NCBI GenBank assembly: GCA_938091085.1
Contig: CALKOC010000017.1
Coordinates: forward strand, 124,001 to 188,000
Length of the DNA: 64,000 nt
Source: an uncultured Alphaproteobacteria bacterium
Lineage (GTDB): Bacteria > Pseudomonadota > Alphaproteobacteria > RS24
Reading direction: 5' to 3'
Below the pieces are notes generated by a model that saw only the letters and a program-made list of their open reading frames with translations, was not told where the DNA came from and did not search any database. Position 1 is the first letter of the stretch, and every line of letters begins with the position of its first letter. The position numbers were made by a program, and so were the translations under genes. Of the stretch, positions 12,922-26,224 are shown in pieces.

Positions 12922-14337
12922 CTACATATGTATCGCGCGGTCTTCCACGGCCAAGGCCGCTTCCTTCACGGCTTCCGTCAATGTTGGGTGCGCATGACAT
13001 GTGCGCGCCAAATCTTCTGCGCTCCCGCCAAATTCCATAGCAACCGCAGCTTCAGCAATCATATTCCCAGCCTCAGGTCCGACAATATGAACCCCAAGAA
13101 TACGATCTGTTTTTGCGTCCGCCAAAACTTTCACAAAGCCATCCGTGGTATTATTAACCTTGGCACGACCATTAGCCATAAAAGGGAATTTCCCGATGCG
13201 GTAATCAACCCCTTGCTGGGTAAGCTCTTCTTCATTAAGCCCCACCCATGCAACTTCCGGCGCGGTATAAATCACACCCGGGATTACATCATAATTTACA
13301 TGACCTGACTTACCAGCCAACAACTCAGCGACAGCAACACCCTCATCTTCGGCCTTATGCGCCAACATCGGACCAGTAATGACATCACCGATTGCATAAA
13401 TGCCATCAACATTTGTTTTGAAGCTGTTCGTTTCAATCCGACCTGCAACATCTAGCTGAACACCGACAGACTCCAAACCTAGCCCTTCTGTGTAAGGACG
13501 GCGACCAATTGACACCAAAACCTTGTCAACCGACAGCGTTTCCGCCTCGCCCTCAGATTGGGCTGGCTCAATCGTCACTTTGACACTTGCCTTAAGAGGT
13601 TTGACCTCAGTGACCTTTTTGCCCAGCAAAAATTTGAATCCTTGTTTTTGCAAAATCCGCTGGAATTGTTTTGATACTTCCTCATCAACACCAGGGGTAA
13701 TTCGGTCTAAATATTCAACAACTGTAACTTCCGCACCAAGGCGCGCCCAAACCGAACCAAGCTCCAGACCAATAATACCAGCGCCAACAATCAGCAAATG
13801 CTTTGGCACAGCGTCAAATTCAAGCGCACCGGTAGAAGACACGACAAGTTTCTCATCAATCTCAACACCTTGAAGCGGCGTACTTTCAGAACCCGTTGCA
13901 ATCACAATATTTTTCGTGTTCAGGGTGCGTGTACCCCCATCCAAAAGGCTGACCTCAACCTGACCGGGAGCGACAATTAAAGCCGACCCGTGTAACGCCT
14001 CAACCTTATTTTTCTTGAACAAGAAATCAATACCCTGCGTATTACCGGTAATGCCATTTTCTTTGTATGTCATCATTGCTGGCAAATCGAGTTTCGGTTT
14101 ACCGAGTTGAATGCCCATATCCCCCGCATGTGATGCTTCAGTGAACACCTCAGAGGCATGCAATAGAGCTTTGGAGGGAATACAACCAATATTTAAACAT
14201 GTCCCGCCGTGACTTCCGCGTTTATCAACACAGGCTACGCGCATACCTAATTGCGCAGCACGGATGGCGCAAACATATCCGCCCGGGCCTGAGCCAATCA
14301 CCACAAGATCAAAATCACCACCAACTTCTTCAGACAT
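12922..14337 (-). CDS. lpdA: Dihydrolipoyl dehydrogenase (2-oxoglutarate dehydrogenase E3)
   Basis: [22 protein letters not shown] redox motif; [18 protein letters not shown]-terminal motif; directly downstream of sucB. Confidence 0.95.
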   Translation of the reverse strand: MSEEVGGDFDLVVIGSGPGGYVCAIRAAQLGMRVACVDKRGSHGGTCLNIGCIPSKALLHASEVFTEASHAGDMGIQLGKPKLDLPAMMTYKENGITGNTQGIDFLFKKNKVEALHGSALIVAPGQVEVSLLDGGTRTLNTKNIVIATGSESTPLQGVEIDEKLVVSSTGALEFDAVPKHLLIVGAGIIGLELGSVWARLGAEVTVVEYLDRITPGVDEEVSKQFQRILQKQGFKFLLGKKVTEVKPLKASVKVTIEPAQSEGEAETLSVDKVLVSIGRRPYTEGLGLESVGVQLDVAGRIETNSFKTNVDGIYAIGDVITGPMLAHKAEDEGVAVAELLAGKSGHVNYDVIPGVIYTAPEVAWVGLNEEELTQQGVDYRIGKFPFMANGRAKVNNTTDGFVKVLADAKTDRILGVHIVGPEAGNMIAEAAVAMEFGGSAEDLARTCHAHPTLTEAVKEAALAVEDRAIHM

Positions 14338-14346
14338 TTTATTCTC

Positions 14347-15642
14347 CTAGAGATTTAATAAGAGCCGCTCGGGGTTTTCTAATCCCTCTTTAACGCGCAC
14401 AAGGAAAGTCACAGCTTCTTTACCGTCGACAATTCTGTGGTCATAGCTCAAGGCAAGATACATCATCGGACGCACAACAATTTCCCCATCGACAACAATA
14501 GGGCGATCCTGAATTTTATGCATACCTAGGATACCCGATTGCGGGCTATTCAGAATTGGTGTCGACATGAGAGAGCCGTAAACCCCACCATTAGAAATGG
14601 TGAATGTGCCGCCCTGCAAATCGTCAATCGCCAACGACCCTTCACGGGCTTTTCTACCATATCCGGCAATGGTTGTTTCAATTTCAGCAAAACCCATCAT
14701 ATGTGCGTCGCGAACAACCGGCACAACAAGGCCTTTATCGGTACCAACTGCAACGCCCATATTCACATAATTTTTATAGACGATGTCAGTCCCGTCAACT
14801 TCAGCATTCACAGCAGGTATTTCCTGCAAAGCAACGACACAAGCTTTCACAAAGAAACTCATAAAACCGAGCTTGACGCCGTGTTTTTTCTCAAACTGTT
14901 CTTTATAGGCGCTACGAACCGACATCAGTTCCGACATATCGACTTCATTAAAAGTCGTCAGCATCGCAGCCGTGTTTTGAGATTCTTTAAGGCGTTTGGC
15001 GATAGTTTGGCGTAAGCGTGTCATTTTCACGCGTTCTTCAAGCGCCGGCTGCGCTCCGGTATCGTCAGATCTTGCACTCATTGGAGGTGCAGGGATTTCC
15101 ACGGGTGCTGTAACACCTTTTTCAACAGCCTCAAGCACATCACCTTTAGTTAAGCGTCCACCTTTACCTGAACCCGACAATGCGGCGGCATCGAGGCCAT
15201 GCTCGTCGACGAGACGTCGGACGGAAGGCGCTAAAACTTCATCTGAAGAGGGTTTTGTATCTGGTTCTTTTCTTGGAGCTTCAACGGATGACTGTATTTG
15301 CGTGTCCGGAGCTTGGGTCTCCTGAGCTTGGGTCACCTGAACTTGGGTCTCCGGTGCAGCAGAAACAGGCACCTCTTTTGCAGGTGAAGGCGGCACAGCA
15401 CCTGCACCCTCGAGAATTTCACCGAGCAAAGCACCAACTTCGACAGTCGCACCATCCTCAACAGCGACTTCTCCCATAACACCCGCTGAGGGCGCAGGAA
15501 CTTCGATAGTCACCTTATCAGTTTCAAGTTCACAAAGCGGCTCATCTGCAGAAACGGCTTCACCGGGTTTTTTGTACCATTGAGCGACGGTCGCCTCTGT
15601 GATGGACTCGCCCAAAGTTGGAACGCGGATTTCAGTACTCAT
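14347..15642 (-). CDS. sucB: 2-oxoglutarate dehydrogenase E2, dihydrolipoyl succinyltransferase
   Basis: Lipoyl motif [12 protein letters not shown]3-binding domain, [18 protein letters not shown] catalytic motif. Confidence 0.95.
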   Translation of the reverse strand: MSTEIRVPTLGESITEATVAQWYKKPGEAVSADEPLCELETDKVTIEVPAPSAGVMGEVAVEDGATVEVGALLGEILEGAGAVPPSPAKEVPVSAAPETQVQVTQAQETQAPDTQIQSSVEAPRKEPDTKPSSDEVLAPSVRRLVDEHGLDAAALSGSGKGGRLTKGDVLEAVEKGVTAPVEIPAPPMSARSDDTGAQPALEERVKMTRLRQTIAKRLKESQNTAAMLTTFNEVDMSELMSVRSAYKEQFEKKHGVKLGFMSFFVKACVVALQEIPAVNAEVDGTDIVYKNYVNMGVAVGTDKGLVVPVVRDAHMMGFAEIETTIAGYGRKAREGSLAIDDLQGGTFTISNGGVYGSLMSTPILNSPQSGILGMHKIQDRPIVVDGEIVVRPMMYLALSYDHRIVDGKEAVTFLVRVKEGLENPERLLLNL

Positions 15643-15721
15643 TTTATGTCCTCACTTTTTTCATTATACGCGGGTCATTTCATATGATGCGTTGTGCTGG
15701 AAAACTTGTTTACGATAATCC

Positions 15722-18715
15722 CTATTTGGATAACCCAAGTGCATCATTCGTGAATCTTTCCATTTCGGCTTGATGACGTGCCATCAAACCTGTTGCGGTT
15801 GAAGCAGAAGCCGCCCTGCCCGTATAAACCGGCCGCGTATGCTTGGCATCAATCGATATAAGTGTCTGCTCAAGATAAGGCTCAATAAATGTCCAAGCCC
15901 CCATATTTTTTGGTTCTTCTTGACACCAGATCATCTCAGCCTGCGGGAAGGCGCTCAGCATTTGCCGTGCAGCAGTTTCCGGATAGGGATAAAGTTGCTC
16001 AATCCGCATAATATAAACATCATCAAGCCCAGCTTCATTACGCGCCTTGCGTAAATCATAATAGACCTTACCGCTACACATCACGACGCGGCGGATTTTA
16101 TCAGCCTCTTTGAGATGCCCATCGAGACGAGCATCATCATGGTCCCAAAACACGCGGTGAAATGAAGAGCCAATGGACATATCCTCAAGCGAAGAAATGC
16201 ATTCTTTGTGACGCAAAAGAGACTTTGGCGTCATTAAAACAAGCGGCTTGCGGTAATTTCTATGGAGCTGACGTCGCAAAATATGAAAATAATTTGCCGG
16301 GGTCGTCACATTGGCAACCTGCATATTTTCTTCAGCACAGGATTGCAAATATCTCTCCAGACGCGCAGAGCTGTGTTCCGGTCCTTGGCCTTCATAACCA
16401 TGCGGCAAAAGCATCACCAAGCCTGACATGCGTAACCATTTAGCTTCGGAAGAGGAGATAAACTGGTCCACCATAACCTGAGCACCATTGGCGAAATCAC
16501 CAAATTGTGCCTCCCACAATACAAGTGCATTCGGCTCAGCCAGCGAATAGCCATATTCAAAGCCAAGCACAGCAGCTTCGGACAACATGGAATTAATCAC
16601 CTCATAAGAGCCTTGATCTTCTGCGAGGTTTTGTAATGGCTTATAACGGTTTTCATTTTGTTGGTCGGTCCAGACGGAATGTCGTTGAGAGAACGTTCCC
16701 CGTTCACTATCCTGACCGGACAAACGAACCGGAAATCCCTCGCGCAACAAACTACCAAATGCAAGTGCTTCCGCAGTTGACCAGTCAAAACCCTGACCGG
16801 TCTCAAACATTTTTTGCTTGTTTTTTAGCTGGCGGGTAAGTGATTTATGCAAATTAAAACCGTCCGGCACTTCTGTCAGTCTTTCACCAATATCACGCAG
16901 ACGATCGGCATCAACGCCTGTTTCACCTCTGATAAATTCTTCACGGCGCTTGCTCTCAAGACCTGACCACCGACCATCAAGCCAGTCAGGCTTATTCGGT
17001 TTAAATTCATTGGCAGACTCGAACTCGGTTTCAAGCATGGCGCGGTAATTACTCAGTTGAGCGTTCACTTCTTCTTGAGAAAGCAAACCTTCTTCGACGA
17101 GTTGGTTTCCATAGACACTGACAACGGAAGGGTGCTCTTTGATGCGCGCATACATAAGCGGTTGAGTGAATGCTGGCTCATCCCCTTCATTGTGACCAAA
17201 TCTGCGATAGCAGAACATATCAATCACAACAGGTTTTAGAAATTTCTGCCTGAACTCGGTCGCAACTTTTGTCGCATAAACAACCGCTTCGGGATCATCA
17301 CCATTTACATGGAAAATCGGTGCCTCTACCATTTTCGCAACATCAGAAGGATAAGGTGAAGAACGCGAAAATCTCGGATTGGTGGTAAAGCCAATTTGAT
17401 TATTAACAATAAAATGGATAGATCCACCGGATTTATGTCCGATAAGACCAGACAGACCGAAACATTCAGCGACAATGCCCTGACCAGCAAAAGCAGCATC
17501 ACCATGCAAAAGCAATGGGATGACACTTGAACGATCTGATTTACCGTTTTCAAGTTTGTAGGTATCTTGTTTCGCCCGCGCTTTACCCAGCACAACCGGA
17601 TCCACCGCTTCCAGATGCGACGGGTTAGCCGTCAGGGAAAGGTGAACTTTATTGCCGTCAAATTCACGGTCAGATGAGGTGCCTAAATGGTATTTTACAT
17701 CGCCGGATCCTTCAACCGTATCGGGATGGGCTGCACCACCTTTAAACTCACTAAACAACGCGCGGAAAGGTTTGGACATCACATTGGTCAGGATATTCAA
17801 CCGCCCACGATGAGGCATGCCAATAACAATTTCCTTAACGCCAAGGTTACCACCGCGTTTGATAATTTGCTCAAGCGCTGGCACAATCGACTCAGCACCA
17901 TCAAGCCCAAACCGCTTGGTGCCGGTATATTTAACATCGATAAACTTCTCTAATCCCTCGGCTTCGACAAGCTTTGCGAAAATCGCCTTCTTTCCTTCAG
18001 TAGTAAAGCTGATTTCCTTATCAGGACCTTCCATACGTTCCTGTAACCAGCTTTTTTCTTCAGGATCATTAATATGCATGAACTCCAATGCCAAACGCCC
18101 GCAATAGGTACGCTTAAGGATTTCCAACATCTCTCTGATCGAAGCAAATTCTAAACCCAAAACATAATCGATGAAGATTTTACGATCATAATCCTCTGCC
18201 GTGAAACCATAGCTTTCCGGTTCTAGTTCGGGGTGCGATTTTGGGGGCTCAAGACCTAGGGGATCCAAATCCGCCGCCAGATGTCCACGCGCACGATAAG
18301 CCCTAATCATCATAATCGCGCGGACTGAGTCAATCGTCGCTGACCTAAGGGACTCTTCATTAAGGGCCACGCCGTTGTCGTTTGAACGGGTTGCAATTTT
18401 TTCGGCAATCTCTCCGGCAATTTGAACCGGGGGCATATCATCACCCCAGTTACCGTCTAGGGCAGAGGTAATCTCCCCATTAGGTGTTTCAGGCCAATGC
18501 GGTTTTTCCCAGCTTGGACGGAAAGTTTCGTGATTTTTTTCAGCAGCGCCAAGATTATCAAAAAACTCTTTCCAGCCCGGATCTACAGATTGAGGCGCAG
18601 AAAGATATTGCTCATAAAGTTGCTCAATATAAAAAGCGTTAGCACCATCTAGAAAAGATGTGCGATGACCGGCTTCTCCGGTCACCATGTTCTCATTATC
18701 ACTTTGTGTACTCAT
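15722..18715 (-). CDS. sucA: 2-oxoglutarate dehydrogenase E1
   Basis: 997 aa; FLDGANAFYIEQLYEQYLSAPQSVDPGWKEFF, VIGMPHRGRLNILTNV, CYRRFGHNEGDEPAFTQP. Confidence 0.97.
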   Translation of the reverse strand: MSTQSDNENMVTGEAGHRTSFLDGANAFYIEQLYEQYLSAPQSVDPGWKEFFDNLGAAEKNHETFRPSWEKPHWPETPNGEITSALDGNWGDDMPPVQIAGEIAEKIATRSNDNGVALNEESLRSATIDSVRAIMMIRAYRARGHLAADLDPLGLEPPKSHPELEPESYGFTAEDYDRKIFIDYVLGLEFASIREMLEILKRTYCGRLALEFMHINDPEEKSWLQERMEGPDKEISFTTEGKKAIFAKLVEAEGLEKFIDVKYTGTKRFGLDGAESIVPALEQIIKRGGNLGVKEIVIGMPHRGRLNILTNVMSKPFRALFSEFKGGAAHPDTVEGSGDVKYHLGTSSDREFDGNKVHLSLTANPSHLEAVDPVVLGKARAKQDTYKLENGKSDRSSVIPLLLHGDAAFAGQGIVAECFGLSGLIGHKSGGSIHFIVNNQIGFTTNPRFSRSSPYPSDVAKMVEAPIFHVNGDDPEAVVYATKVATEFRQKFLKPVVIDMFCYRRFGHNEGDEPAFTQPLMYARIKEHPSVVSVYGNQLVEEGLLSQEEVNAQLSNYRAMLETEFESANEFKPNKPDWLDGRWSGLESKRREEFIRGETGVDADRLRDIGERLTEVPDGFNLHKSLTRQLKNKQKMFETGQGFDWSTAEALAFGSLLREGFPVRLSGQDSERGTFSQRHSVWTDQQNENRYKPLQNLAEDQGSYEVINSMLSEAAVLGFEYGYSLAEPNALVLWEAQFGDFANGAQVMVDQFISSSEAKWLRMSGLVMLLPHGYEGQGPEHSSARLERYLQSCAEENMQVANVTTPANYFHILRRQLHRNYRKPLVLMTPKSLLRHKECISSLEDMSIGSSFHRVFWDHDDARLDGHLKEADKIRRVVMCSGKVYYDLRKARNEAGLDDVYIMRIEQLYPYPETAARQMLSAFPQAEMIWCQEEPKNMGAWTFIEPYLEQTLISIDAKHTRPVYTGRAASASTATGLMARHQAEMERFTNDALGLSK

Positions 18716-18746
18716 GAACGTAATCTTTCCTTACGGTCCGAAACAG

Positions 18747-19625
18747 CTAGCCGTTTAATATCTGGGACAATGTAGTACCCAATGCTGCAGGTGATGGAGA
18801 CACCGTAATTCCTGCAGAACGCATCGCTTCCATTTTATCTTCAGCACCACCTTTACCGCCCGAAATAATAGCACCGGCATGGCCCATACGACGCCCGGGA
18901 GGTGCGGTAACACCAGCGATGAAACCAACAACTGGCTTTTTAACCGCTGATGATTTTAAAAACTCTGCTGCTTCTTCCTCAGCTGAACCACCGATTTCAC
19001 CAATCATAATGATGGACTCGGTTTGTTCATCACCGAGAAACAATTCCAAACAGTCAATAAAGTTTGTGCCGTTAACAGGGTCACCGCCAATACCAATACA
19101 AGTCGACTGACCCAGACCCGCCGCAGTTGTTTGTGCCACAGCTTCATAGGTCAACGTACCTGAACGCGAAACAATCCCAACACTGCCGGGCCGATGAATA
19201 TGACCGGGCATAATGCCAATTTTACACTCACCAGGCGTTATCACACCCGGGCAGTTCGGGCCAACAAGTCTTGTCTTAGAACCTTGCAACGCGCTTTTGA
19301 CCTTAATCATATCCATAACCGGAATACCCTCGGTAATACAGACAGCAAGCTCAATCTCAGCTTCAATAGCCTCAAGAATCGCGTTGGCAGCAAAAGGTGG
19401 CGGCACGTATATCGCGCTCGCCGTTGCGCCGGTTTTGTCAACGGCTTCTGCCACTGTATCAAAAACGGGCAGACCAAGATGGGTTTCCCCACCGCGCTTT
19501 GGCGTTACGCCGCCGACCATTTGAGTGCCGTAAGCAATTGCCTGTTCTGAGTGGAATGTGCCCTGACTACCAGTGAAGCCCTGACAAATAACTTTAGTTT
19601 CTTTTCCAACGAGTACTGACATCAC
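18747..19625 (-). CDS. sucD: Succinyl-CoA ligase alpha subunit
   Basis: [52 protein letters not shown]. Confidence 0.97.
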   Translation of the reverse strand: MMSVLVGKETKVICQGFTGSQGTFHSEQAIAYGTQMVGGVTPKRGGETHLGLPVFDTVAEAVDKTGATASAIYVPPPFAANAILEAIEAEIELAVCITEGIPVMDMIKVKSALQGSKTRLVGPNCPGVITPGECKIGIMPGHIHRPGSVGIVSRSGTLTYEAVAQTTAAGLGQSTCIGIGGDPVNGTNFIDCLELFLGDEQTESIIMIGEIGGSAEEEAAEFLKSSAVKKPVVGFIAGVTAPPGRRMGHAGAIISGGKGGAEDKMEAMRSAGITVSPSPAALGTTLSQILNG

Positions 19626-20791
19626 GCGGCCTCCCTAACAGCGGCAACAATTTTTTCTGCGGCATCCTCAAGATTATCGGCAGGGATAATAGCCAGGCCG
19701 GAAGCCGCCATAATTTCCTTACCTTGTTCGACATTCGTCCCTTCAAGACGAACCACCAGAGGCACTGAAAGAGCAAGTTCAGACGCTGCCGCAATCACAC
19801 CTTCCGCGATAATGTCACACCGCATAATGCCACCAAAAATATTCACCAAAATACCTTTGACGTTTGAATCAGACAGGATGATTTTAAAGGCTTCGGTAAC
19901 TTTTTCTTTAGTCGCACCACCGCCTACATCCAGAAAGTTTGCAGGCTCTTCACCATAAAGCTTAATGATATCCATGGTCGCCATAGCCAGACCAGCGCCG
20001 TTCACCATACAACCGATTGAACCATCAAGCTTGACATAGCTGAGGTCGTATTTTGACGCTTCGACTTCAGCTGGGTCTTCTTCAGAAAGGTCACGTAATT
20101 CAACAATATCGTCATGACGATATAAGGCATTGCTATCAAAGTTGACTTTTGCATCGAGACAAATCAAATCGCCGGCACTGTTTACAACCAGCGGGTTAAT
20201 CTCAAGCAGACTCATATCTGTATCAACAAAAGCTTTGTAAAGGTTTTTAACCAGCGTCACACATTGATCGACCTGATTACCGGTGAGCTCAAGAGCTGCA
20301 GCAATTTCTTGGCCATTTGCATCAGTGATGCCCGCAATTGGGTCAACACCCACAGTTAAAATCTTTTCGGGCGTTTCTGCCGCCACTTCCTCAATATCCA
20401 TACCGCCTTCGGTTGAGGCAATAAAAGACACTTTAGAGGTCGCGCGGTCCACAAGAATGGAGAGATATAGCTCACTTTCGATTTCGGAGCCTTCTTCAAT
20501 ATAAACCCTGCCAACTTCTTTGCCTTCAGGGCCTGTTTGGTGGGTAATGAGGGTCATGCCGAGCATACGATCCGCTTCAGCGCGCACGTCCTCAACAGAT
20601 TTAACGACTTTTACACCGCCGCCTTTGCCGCGACCACCAGCGTGAATTTGTGCTTTAACAACCCACACTGGACCGCCAAGGCTTTCAGCATGCTGTACCG
20701 CCTCATCAGGGGAAAAAGCAATACCTCCCCGCGGTACAGATACGCCAAAACCTTTTAAAACAGCCTTGGCCTGATACTCATGAATATTCAT
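19622..20791 (-). CDS. sucC: Succinyl-CoA ligase beta subunit
   Basis: [48 protein letters not shown]; 4-nt overlap with sucD. Confidence 0.97.
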   Translation of the reverse strand: MNIHEYQAKAVLKGFGVSVPRGGIAFSPDEAVQHAESLGGPVWVVKAQIHAGGRGKGGGVKVVKSVEDVRAEADRMLGMTLITHQTGPEGKEVGRVYIEEGSEIESELYLSILVDRATSKVSFIASTEGGMDIEEVAAETPEKILTVGVDPIAGITDANGQEIAAALELTGNQVDQCVTLVKNLYKAFVDTDMSLLEINPLVVNSAGDLICLDAKVNFDSNALYRHDDIVELRDLSEEDPAEVEASKYDLSYVKLDGSIGCMVNGAGLAMATMDIIKLYGEEPANFLDVGGGATKEKVTEAFKIILSDSNVKGILVNIFGGIMRCDIIAEGVIAAASELALSVPLVVRLEGTNVEQGKEIMAASGLAIIPADNLEDAAEKIVAAVREAA

Positions 20792-20798
20792 TATTGAC

Positions 20799-20914
20799 CC
20801 TCAGATTAAATTTAATTGAGCTGAGGCTAACTGATTGACCTAAGGCAGACAAGCTTAATCGGCGCGGAAACCCGCAAAAATAAGCTTTTTTAGTAGCTAT
20901 GATGCCTGGTTAGG
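20799..20914 (-). promoter_or_regulatory. Putative structured 5' leader of the sucCDAB-lpdA transcript (nested hairpin plus SD-sequestering stem)
   Basis: Plus-strand arms CCTAAGGC 20839-20846 / GCCTggtTAGG 20904-20914; AAGCTTA 20851-20857 / TAAGCTT 20881-20887; GCGG-aaac-CCGC apex; CCTCAG 20799-20804 / CTGAGG 20821-20826 with the SD (GAGGG) of sucC inside. Confidence 0.45.
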
Positions 20915-20989
20915 CCATTTTTCATAAATAAAGTATTACTTATTGCTGAAAGTGTAAGAAATCACCACAAGTGGTTTCAGACAGCAGTC

Positions 20990-21964
<975 letters not shown>

Positions 21965-22037
21965 TTAGTGAATTGCATCTTTCAGTTACCTTTTTTAGAA
22001 GCTTGATGCAACCCCGATACACTCGACCTTCACCACC

Positions 22038-23156
22038 TCAGGCCTCTTCAATCATATCTTCGCCTGAATTATGCCCAAGACTGAAATAGTCTTCCGATTG
22101 CATCTCATGTAACCTTGAAGCCGTTCGACGAAATTCAAATGCAGAGTCACCCAAAGGATAAAGCTCAGACGGATCAGTCTCAGCGGAGGCCAGCAATTTT
22201 ACTTTATGCTCGTAAAGCGCATCTATCAGATTTACAAATCTGATAGCTTCATTGCGCCGTTCAGGTGACAGGGCAGGGATATTATCAATGAAAATTGTAT
22301 GGAAGGTTCGCGCCAATTCAAGATAGTCACCGGCCCCCAGATTGGCCGCACACAAATCCGTAAATTCAAATCGCGCCACACCTTGCGCCGAATTTGGGAT
22401 AATCACCTCACGCCCTTTGACTGTGATATTCGTACGTTTAGCCTCCGCGCCACCGGTCATGCGGATAAAAGCATTATCCATTTCACTGCGAGCGAATGAG
22501 CCTATAGGTTTGAACCAAACAGGATAGCCCTTCAATCTGTCGAGGCGATAATCTGTCGGACTGTCGAGATACAGCACATCAACGCGGGTTTTTAGCAAAT
22601 CGATAAATGGTAAAAAGCGATGGCGATTCAGTCCCCCCTGATAAAGCTCATCCGGGATACGATTTGAAGTTGCCACCACAATGACCCCTTCACGAAACAA
22701 TGCTTCGAATAAACGACCTAGAATAGAAGCATCGGCAATATCCTTAACCTGAAACTCATCGAAACATAGCAGTCGCGCCGATTTTGCCAATGCAGACGCG
22801 ACGGGCGGAATGGGGTCATCCCCCCGCACGAGGCCTTGCTTAAGTTGCTGACGATAATCATGAATACGTTCATGCACCTCCTGCATAAAAGCATGAAAAT
22901 GCACCCGTCTTTTTCTTTTCTCAGTGGCACTTTCATAAAACAAATCCATAAGCATGGACTTGCCGCGCCCAACATCGCCATGAATATAAATCCCCCGCGG
23001 AGAGGGCTTTTTTTTAAAAATTTGAGAAAGACCTGTCGGCTTAAGCGCGTCGTGTAAGCTGTTCAAGCGCGCAACAACATCCGCTTGACCGCTATCAGGC
23101 TGAAGAATGCCGCTCTCAATCAGCGCATTATATTTTGCGAGAGGCTCCGAGTTCAT
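22038..23156 (-). CDS. zapE: Cell division protein ZapE / AFG1-like ATPase
   Basis: GIYIHGDVGRGKSMLMDLFYE P-loop; LLCFDEFQVKDIADASIL; VATSNRIPDELYQGGLNRHRFLPFI. Confidence 0.93.
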   Translation of the reverse strand: MNSEPLAKYNALIESGILQPDSGQADVVARLNSLHDALKPTGLSQIFKKKPSPRGIYIHGDVGRGKSMLMDLFYESATEKRKRRVHFHAFMQEVHERIHDYRQQLKQGLVRGDDPIPPVASALAKSARLLCFDEFQVKDIADASILGRLFEALFREGVIVVATSNRIPDELYQGGLNRHRFLPFIDLLKTRVDVLYLDSPTDYRLDRLKGYPVWFKPIGSFARSEMDNAFIRMTGGAEAKRTNITVKGREVIIPNSAQGVARFEFTDLCAANLGAGDYLELARTFHTIFIDNIPALSPERRNEAIRFVNLIDALYEHKVKLLASAETDPSELYPLGDSAFEFRRTASRLHEMQSEDYFSLGHNSGEDMIEEA

Positions 23157-23226
23157 AATGAGGGTTTACTGATTTCGATGCCGTTTGACCAGCCCAGAAA
23201 TAAGTCACAGAAATGAGCCAGGGTAA

Positions 23227-24006
23227 TTAAACCTCGCGGGTCACCATCATTTTTTTAATCTCAGAAATGGCCTTGGCCGGAGATAACCCTTTAGGACAAG
23301 CCTTGGCACAATTCATAATTGTATGACAGCGATAGACGCGGAATGGATCTTCCAAGTCATCCAGACGCTCACCGGTCGCCTCGTCCCGACTATCGATAAG
23401 CCAGCGATAAGCTTGCAGCAATACCGCTGGGCCGAGATATTTATCTGAATTCCACCAGTAAGACGGGCAGGATGTAGAACAACAAGCACACAAAATGCAC
23501 TCATAGAGGCCATCCAGCTTTTCACGATCCTCGCGAGATTGCTTCCACTCACTTTGCGGTTGTGGCGTATCGGTTTTCAGCCATGGCTCAATAGACTGAT
23601 ACTGCGCGTATAGATTTGTTAAATCAGGCACCAAGTCTTTAATGACCGGCATATGCGGCAGAGGACGAACAGTAATTTTCCCCTTGGTCTCATCAAGACC
23701 TTTCGTACAGGCCAGCGTATTTTGCCCGTCAATATTCATAGCGCAAGAGCCGCAAATACCTTCCCGGCAAGACCTACGGAAGGTCAGCGTCGGATCAATC
23801 TCATTTTTGATTTTAATAAGCGCATCCAGAAGCATCGGACCACAATCAGCAGCATCAATCTCATAAGTATCCATGCGTGGATTTGCCGGGTCTTCAGGAT
23901 CCCAACGATAAATTTTTAATGTCCGAGGCTTTTCACACTTCTTATCGGATTTGTGAATAATCCCTTTTTGGACACGGGAATTTTTAGGCAGGGCAATCTC
24001 AACCAT
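23227..24006 (-). CDS. sdhB: Succinate dehydrogenase iron-sulfur subunit
   Basis: [48 protein letters not shown]. Confidence 0.97.
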   Translation of the reverse strand: MVEIALPKNSRVQKGIIHKSDKKCEKPRTLKIYRWDPEDPANPRMDTYEIDAADCGPMLLDALIKIKNEIDPTLTFRRSCREGICGSCAMNIDGQNTLACTKGLDETKGKITVRPLPHMPVIKDLVPDLTNLYAQYQSIEPWLKTDTPQPQSEWKQSREDREKLDGLYECILCACCSTSCPSYWWNSDKYLGPAVLLQAYRWLIDSRDEATGERLDDLEDPFRVYRCHTIMNCAKACPKGLSPAKAISEIKKMMVTREV

Positions 24007-24024
24007 AACTGCTTCCTTAATTTA

Positions 24025-25821
24025 TCAGTAAACGCGCGCTTTGGGTTCAATGTAGCTGATTTCATTTGTCAGCGTGTGTTCGTGTACAGGGCGATATCCA
24101 ATAGTTGGCTTAGCACCTTCTTGTGTGCTGCCGACCCATACCAGAGTATGCTTCATCCAGTCTTCATCATTGCGATCCGGGAAATCTTCTCGAGCATGAC
24201 CGCCACGGCTTTCCTTACGGGCGTTCGCGCCCTCAACTGTCGTGACTGCCTGAACCACAAGATTGTCAAATTCAAGCGTTTCAATCAAATCGGAATTCCA
24301 AATTAAGGAGCGATCAGACACAGAAATGTCGGACATGCCCTCAACAACCTTACGCATGCGCTGACACCCTTCTTCCAATACTTCACCGGAACGGAATACT
24401 GCGCAATTTTCTTGCATCGTACGTTGCATCTCTAGGCGAAGTTCTGAGGTCGGTGTGCTTCCCTCTGCATTGCGGAAATGATCAAGACGATCAATAGCGT
24501 TTTGACCGGCATCAGCTGGCATTGCCGAATGTGACTGACCAGGCGAAACCAACTCGGCTGCCCGAATTGCAGATGCGCGACCAAACACAACAAGATCTAT
24601 CAGTGAGTTGGACCCAAGACGGTTGGCACCGTGAACGGATACACAAGCGGCTTCACCAATCGCCATTAGACCAGGAACGGTTCGATCAGGCTCGCTTTCA
24701 GTCGGGTTAAGTACTTCACCGTGATAATTGGTTGGAATACCGCCCATATTATAATGCACAGTTGGCAGAACCGGAATCGGCTCTTTAGTAACATCCACGC
24801 CAGCAAAAATGCGCGCACTCTCTGAAATACCCGGCAGGCGTTCTGCCAGCACATCGGGGTCGAGGTGATCTAGATGTAGATAGATGTGATCGTTTTGTGG
24901 CCCGACACCGCGCCCTTCACGAATTTCAATCGTCATGGAGCGCGAAACAACATCGCGGGATGCCAAATCTTTAGCAGATGGCGCATAGCGTTCCATAAAA
25001 CGTTCACCTTCGGAGTTAATAAGAATACCGCCTTCACCGCGTGAACCTTCGGTAATCAGACAACCTGCACCATAAATACCCGTTGGATGGAATTGGACAA
25101 ATTCCATGTCCTGTAATGGTAATCCGGCACGCACGGCCATGGCTGAACCGTCACCTGTACATGTGTGGGCAGATGTCGCAGAGAAATAAGCTCGCCCGTA
25201 TCCACCTGTCGCCAGAATAGTTTCATGCGCTCTGAAACGGTGAAGTGATCCGTCAGCCATGCACAATGCTGTGATACCAATGCATCGGCCTTCATCATCC
25301 ATCATCAAATCAAGCGCGAAATACTCAATGAAAAATTCAGTCGAGTGACGAAGTGATTGTCCATATAGCGTGTGTAAAATTGCATGACCCGTGCGGTCAG
25401 CAGCCGCGCAGGTGCGCTGGGCGATACCTTCGCCAAAATTAGTGGTCATACCACCAAAGGGACGTTGGTAAATCTTACCTTCATCGGTTCTGGAGAAAGG
25501 CACACCAAAATGCTCAAGCTCATAAACCGCCTCCGGTGCGTTACGGCAAAGATATTCAATCGCGTCTTGATCGCCAAGCCAGTCTGACCCCTTCACGGTG
25601 TCATACATGTGCCAGCGCCAATCATCATCACCCATATTGCCAAGTGCGGCAGAAATACCGCCCTGCGCTGCAACTGTGTGTGATCGCGTTGGGAAAACTT
25701 TTGAAATACAAGCTGTTTTGAGACCCCGTTCGGCACAACCAAGCGCAGCACGCAAGCCTGAACCGCCAGCGCCAACAACAACAACATCGTAAGTGTGGTC
25801 TATATATTCGTATTCACTCAT
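24025..25821 (-). CDS. sdhA: Succinate dehydrogenase flavoprotein subunit
   Basis: [56 protein letters not shown]. Confidence 0.98.
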   Translation of the reverse strand: MSEYEYIDHTYDVVVVGAGGSGLRAALGCAERGLKTACISKVFPTRSHTVAAQGGISAALGNMGDDDWRWHMYDTVKGSDWLGDQDAIEYLCRNAPEAVYELEHFGVPFSRTDEGKIYQRPFGGMTTNFGEGIAQRTCAAADRTGHAILHTLYGQSLRHSTEFFIEYFALDLMMDDEGRCIGITALCMADGSLHRFRAHETILATGGYGRAYFSATSAHTCTGDGSAMAVRAGLPLQDMEFVQFHPTGIYGAGCLITEGSRGEGGILINSEGERFMERYAPSAKDLASRDVVSRSMTIEIREGRGVGPQNDHIYLHLDHLDPDVLAERLPGISESARIFAGVDVTKEPIPVLPTVHYNMGGIPTNYHGEVLNPTESEPDRTVPGLMAIGEAACVSVHGANRLGSNSLIDLVVFGRASAIRAAELVSPGQSHSAMPADAGQNAIDRLDHFRNAEGSTPTSELRLEMQRTMQENCAVFRSGEVLEEGCQRMRKVVEGMSDISVSDRSLIWNSDLIETLEFDNLVVQAVTTVEGANARKESRGGHAREDFPDRNDEDWMKHTLVWVGSTQEGAKPTIGYRPVHEHTLTNEISYIEPKARVY

Positions 25822-25843
25822 TCTTTACTCCACGCGTGGCCGT

Positions 25844-26224
25844 TTAGGCCAGTGTAAGTTTCAAGATGGCCAGTACACTTGAGGTACCGACAGCTAAGGC
25901 AAAAAAGGTATTCAGAATAAGCGCCAAGAGTTTGGCCATATGTCCATGGATATAGTCTTCTATAACGACTTGTAAACCCAAACGCATGTGCCAAACCATA
26001 CTTATAATCAATAAAAGCATGACAAGCGCCACAATCGGGCGAGACAGGAAGGCTGTGACGGTCACATAATCAGCTCCTGCATGGGCAACCATTGCACTGA
26101 CGAAGAAGACTGCAAGCGGAATATTGGCCAGCGCAGTGACACGTTGAAGCCAAAAATGCTCCGTGCCTTTTTTGGCGGACCCTAGACCCCGCACACGAGA
26201 AAGCGGTGTACGCATTTCAGACAT
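25844..26224 (-). CDS. sdhD: Succinate dehydrogenase membrane anchor subunit
   Basis: GSAKKGTEHFWLQRVTALANIPLAVFF; HMRLGLQVVIEDYIHGH; sdhCDAB context. Confidence 0.92.
   Translation of the reverse strand: MSEMRTPLSRVRGLGSAKKGTEHFWLQRVTALANIPLAVFFVSAMVAHAGADYVTVTAFLSRPIVALVMLLLIISMVWHMRLGLQVVIEDYIHGHMAKLLALILNTFFALAVGTSSVLAILKLTLA

Noticed and set aside
21973-22011. TTGCATC/GATGCAA 7-bp inverted repeat in the zapE-mdh gap
   Set aside because: Long 25-nt loop, no T-tract and no additional structure; could occur by chance in a short AT-rich spacer.
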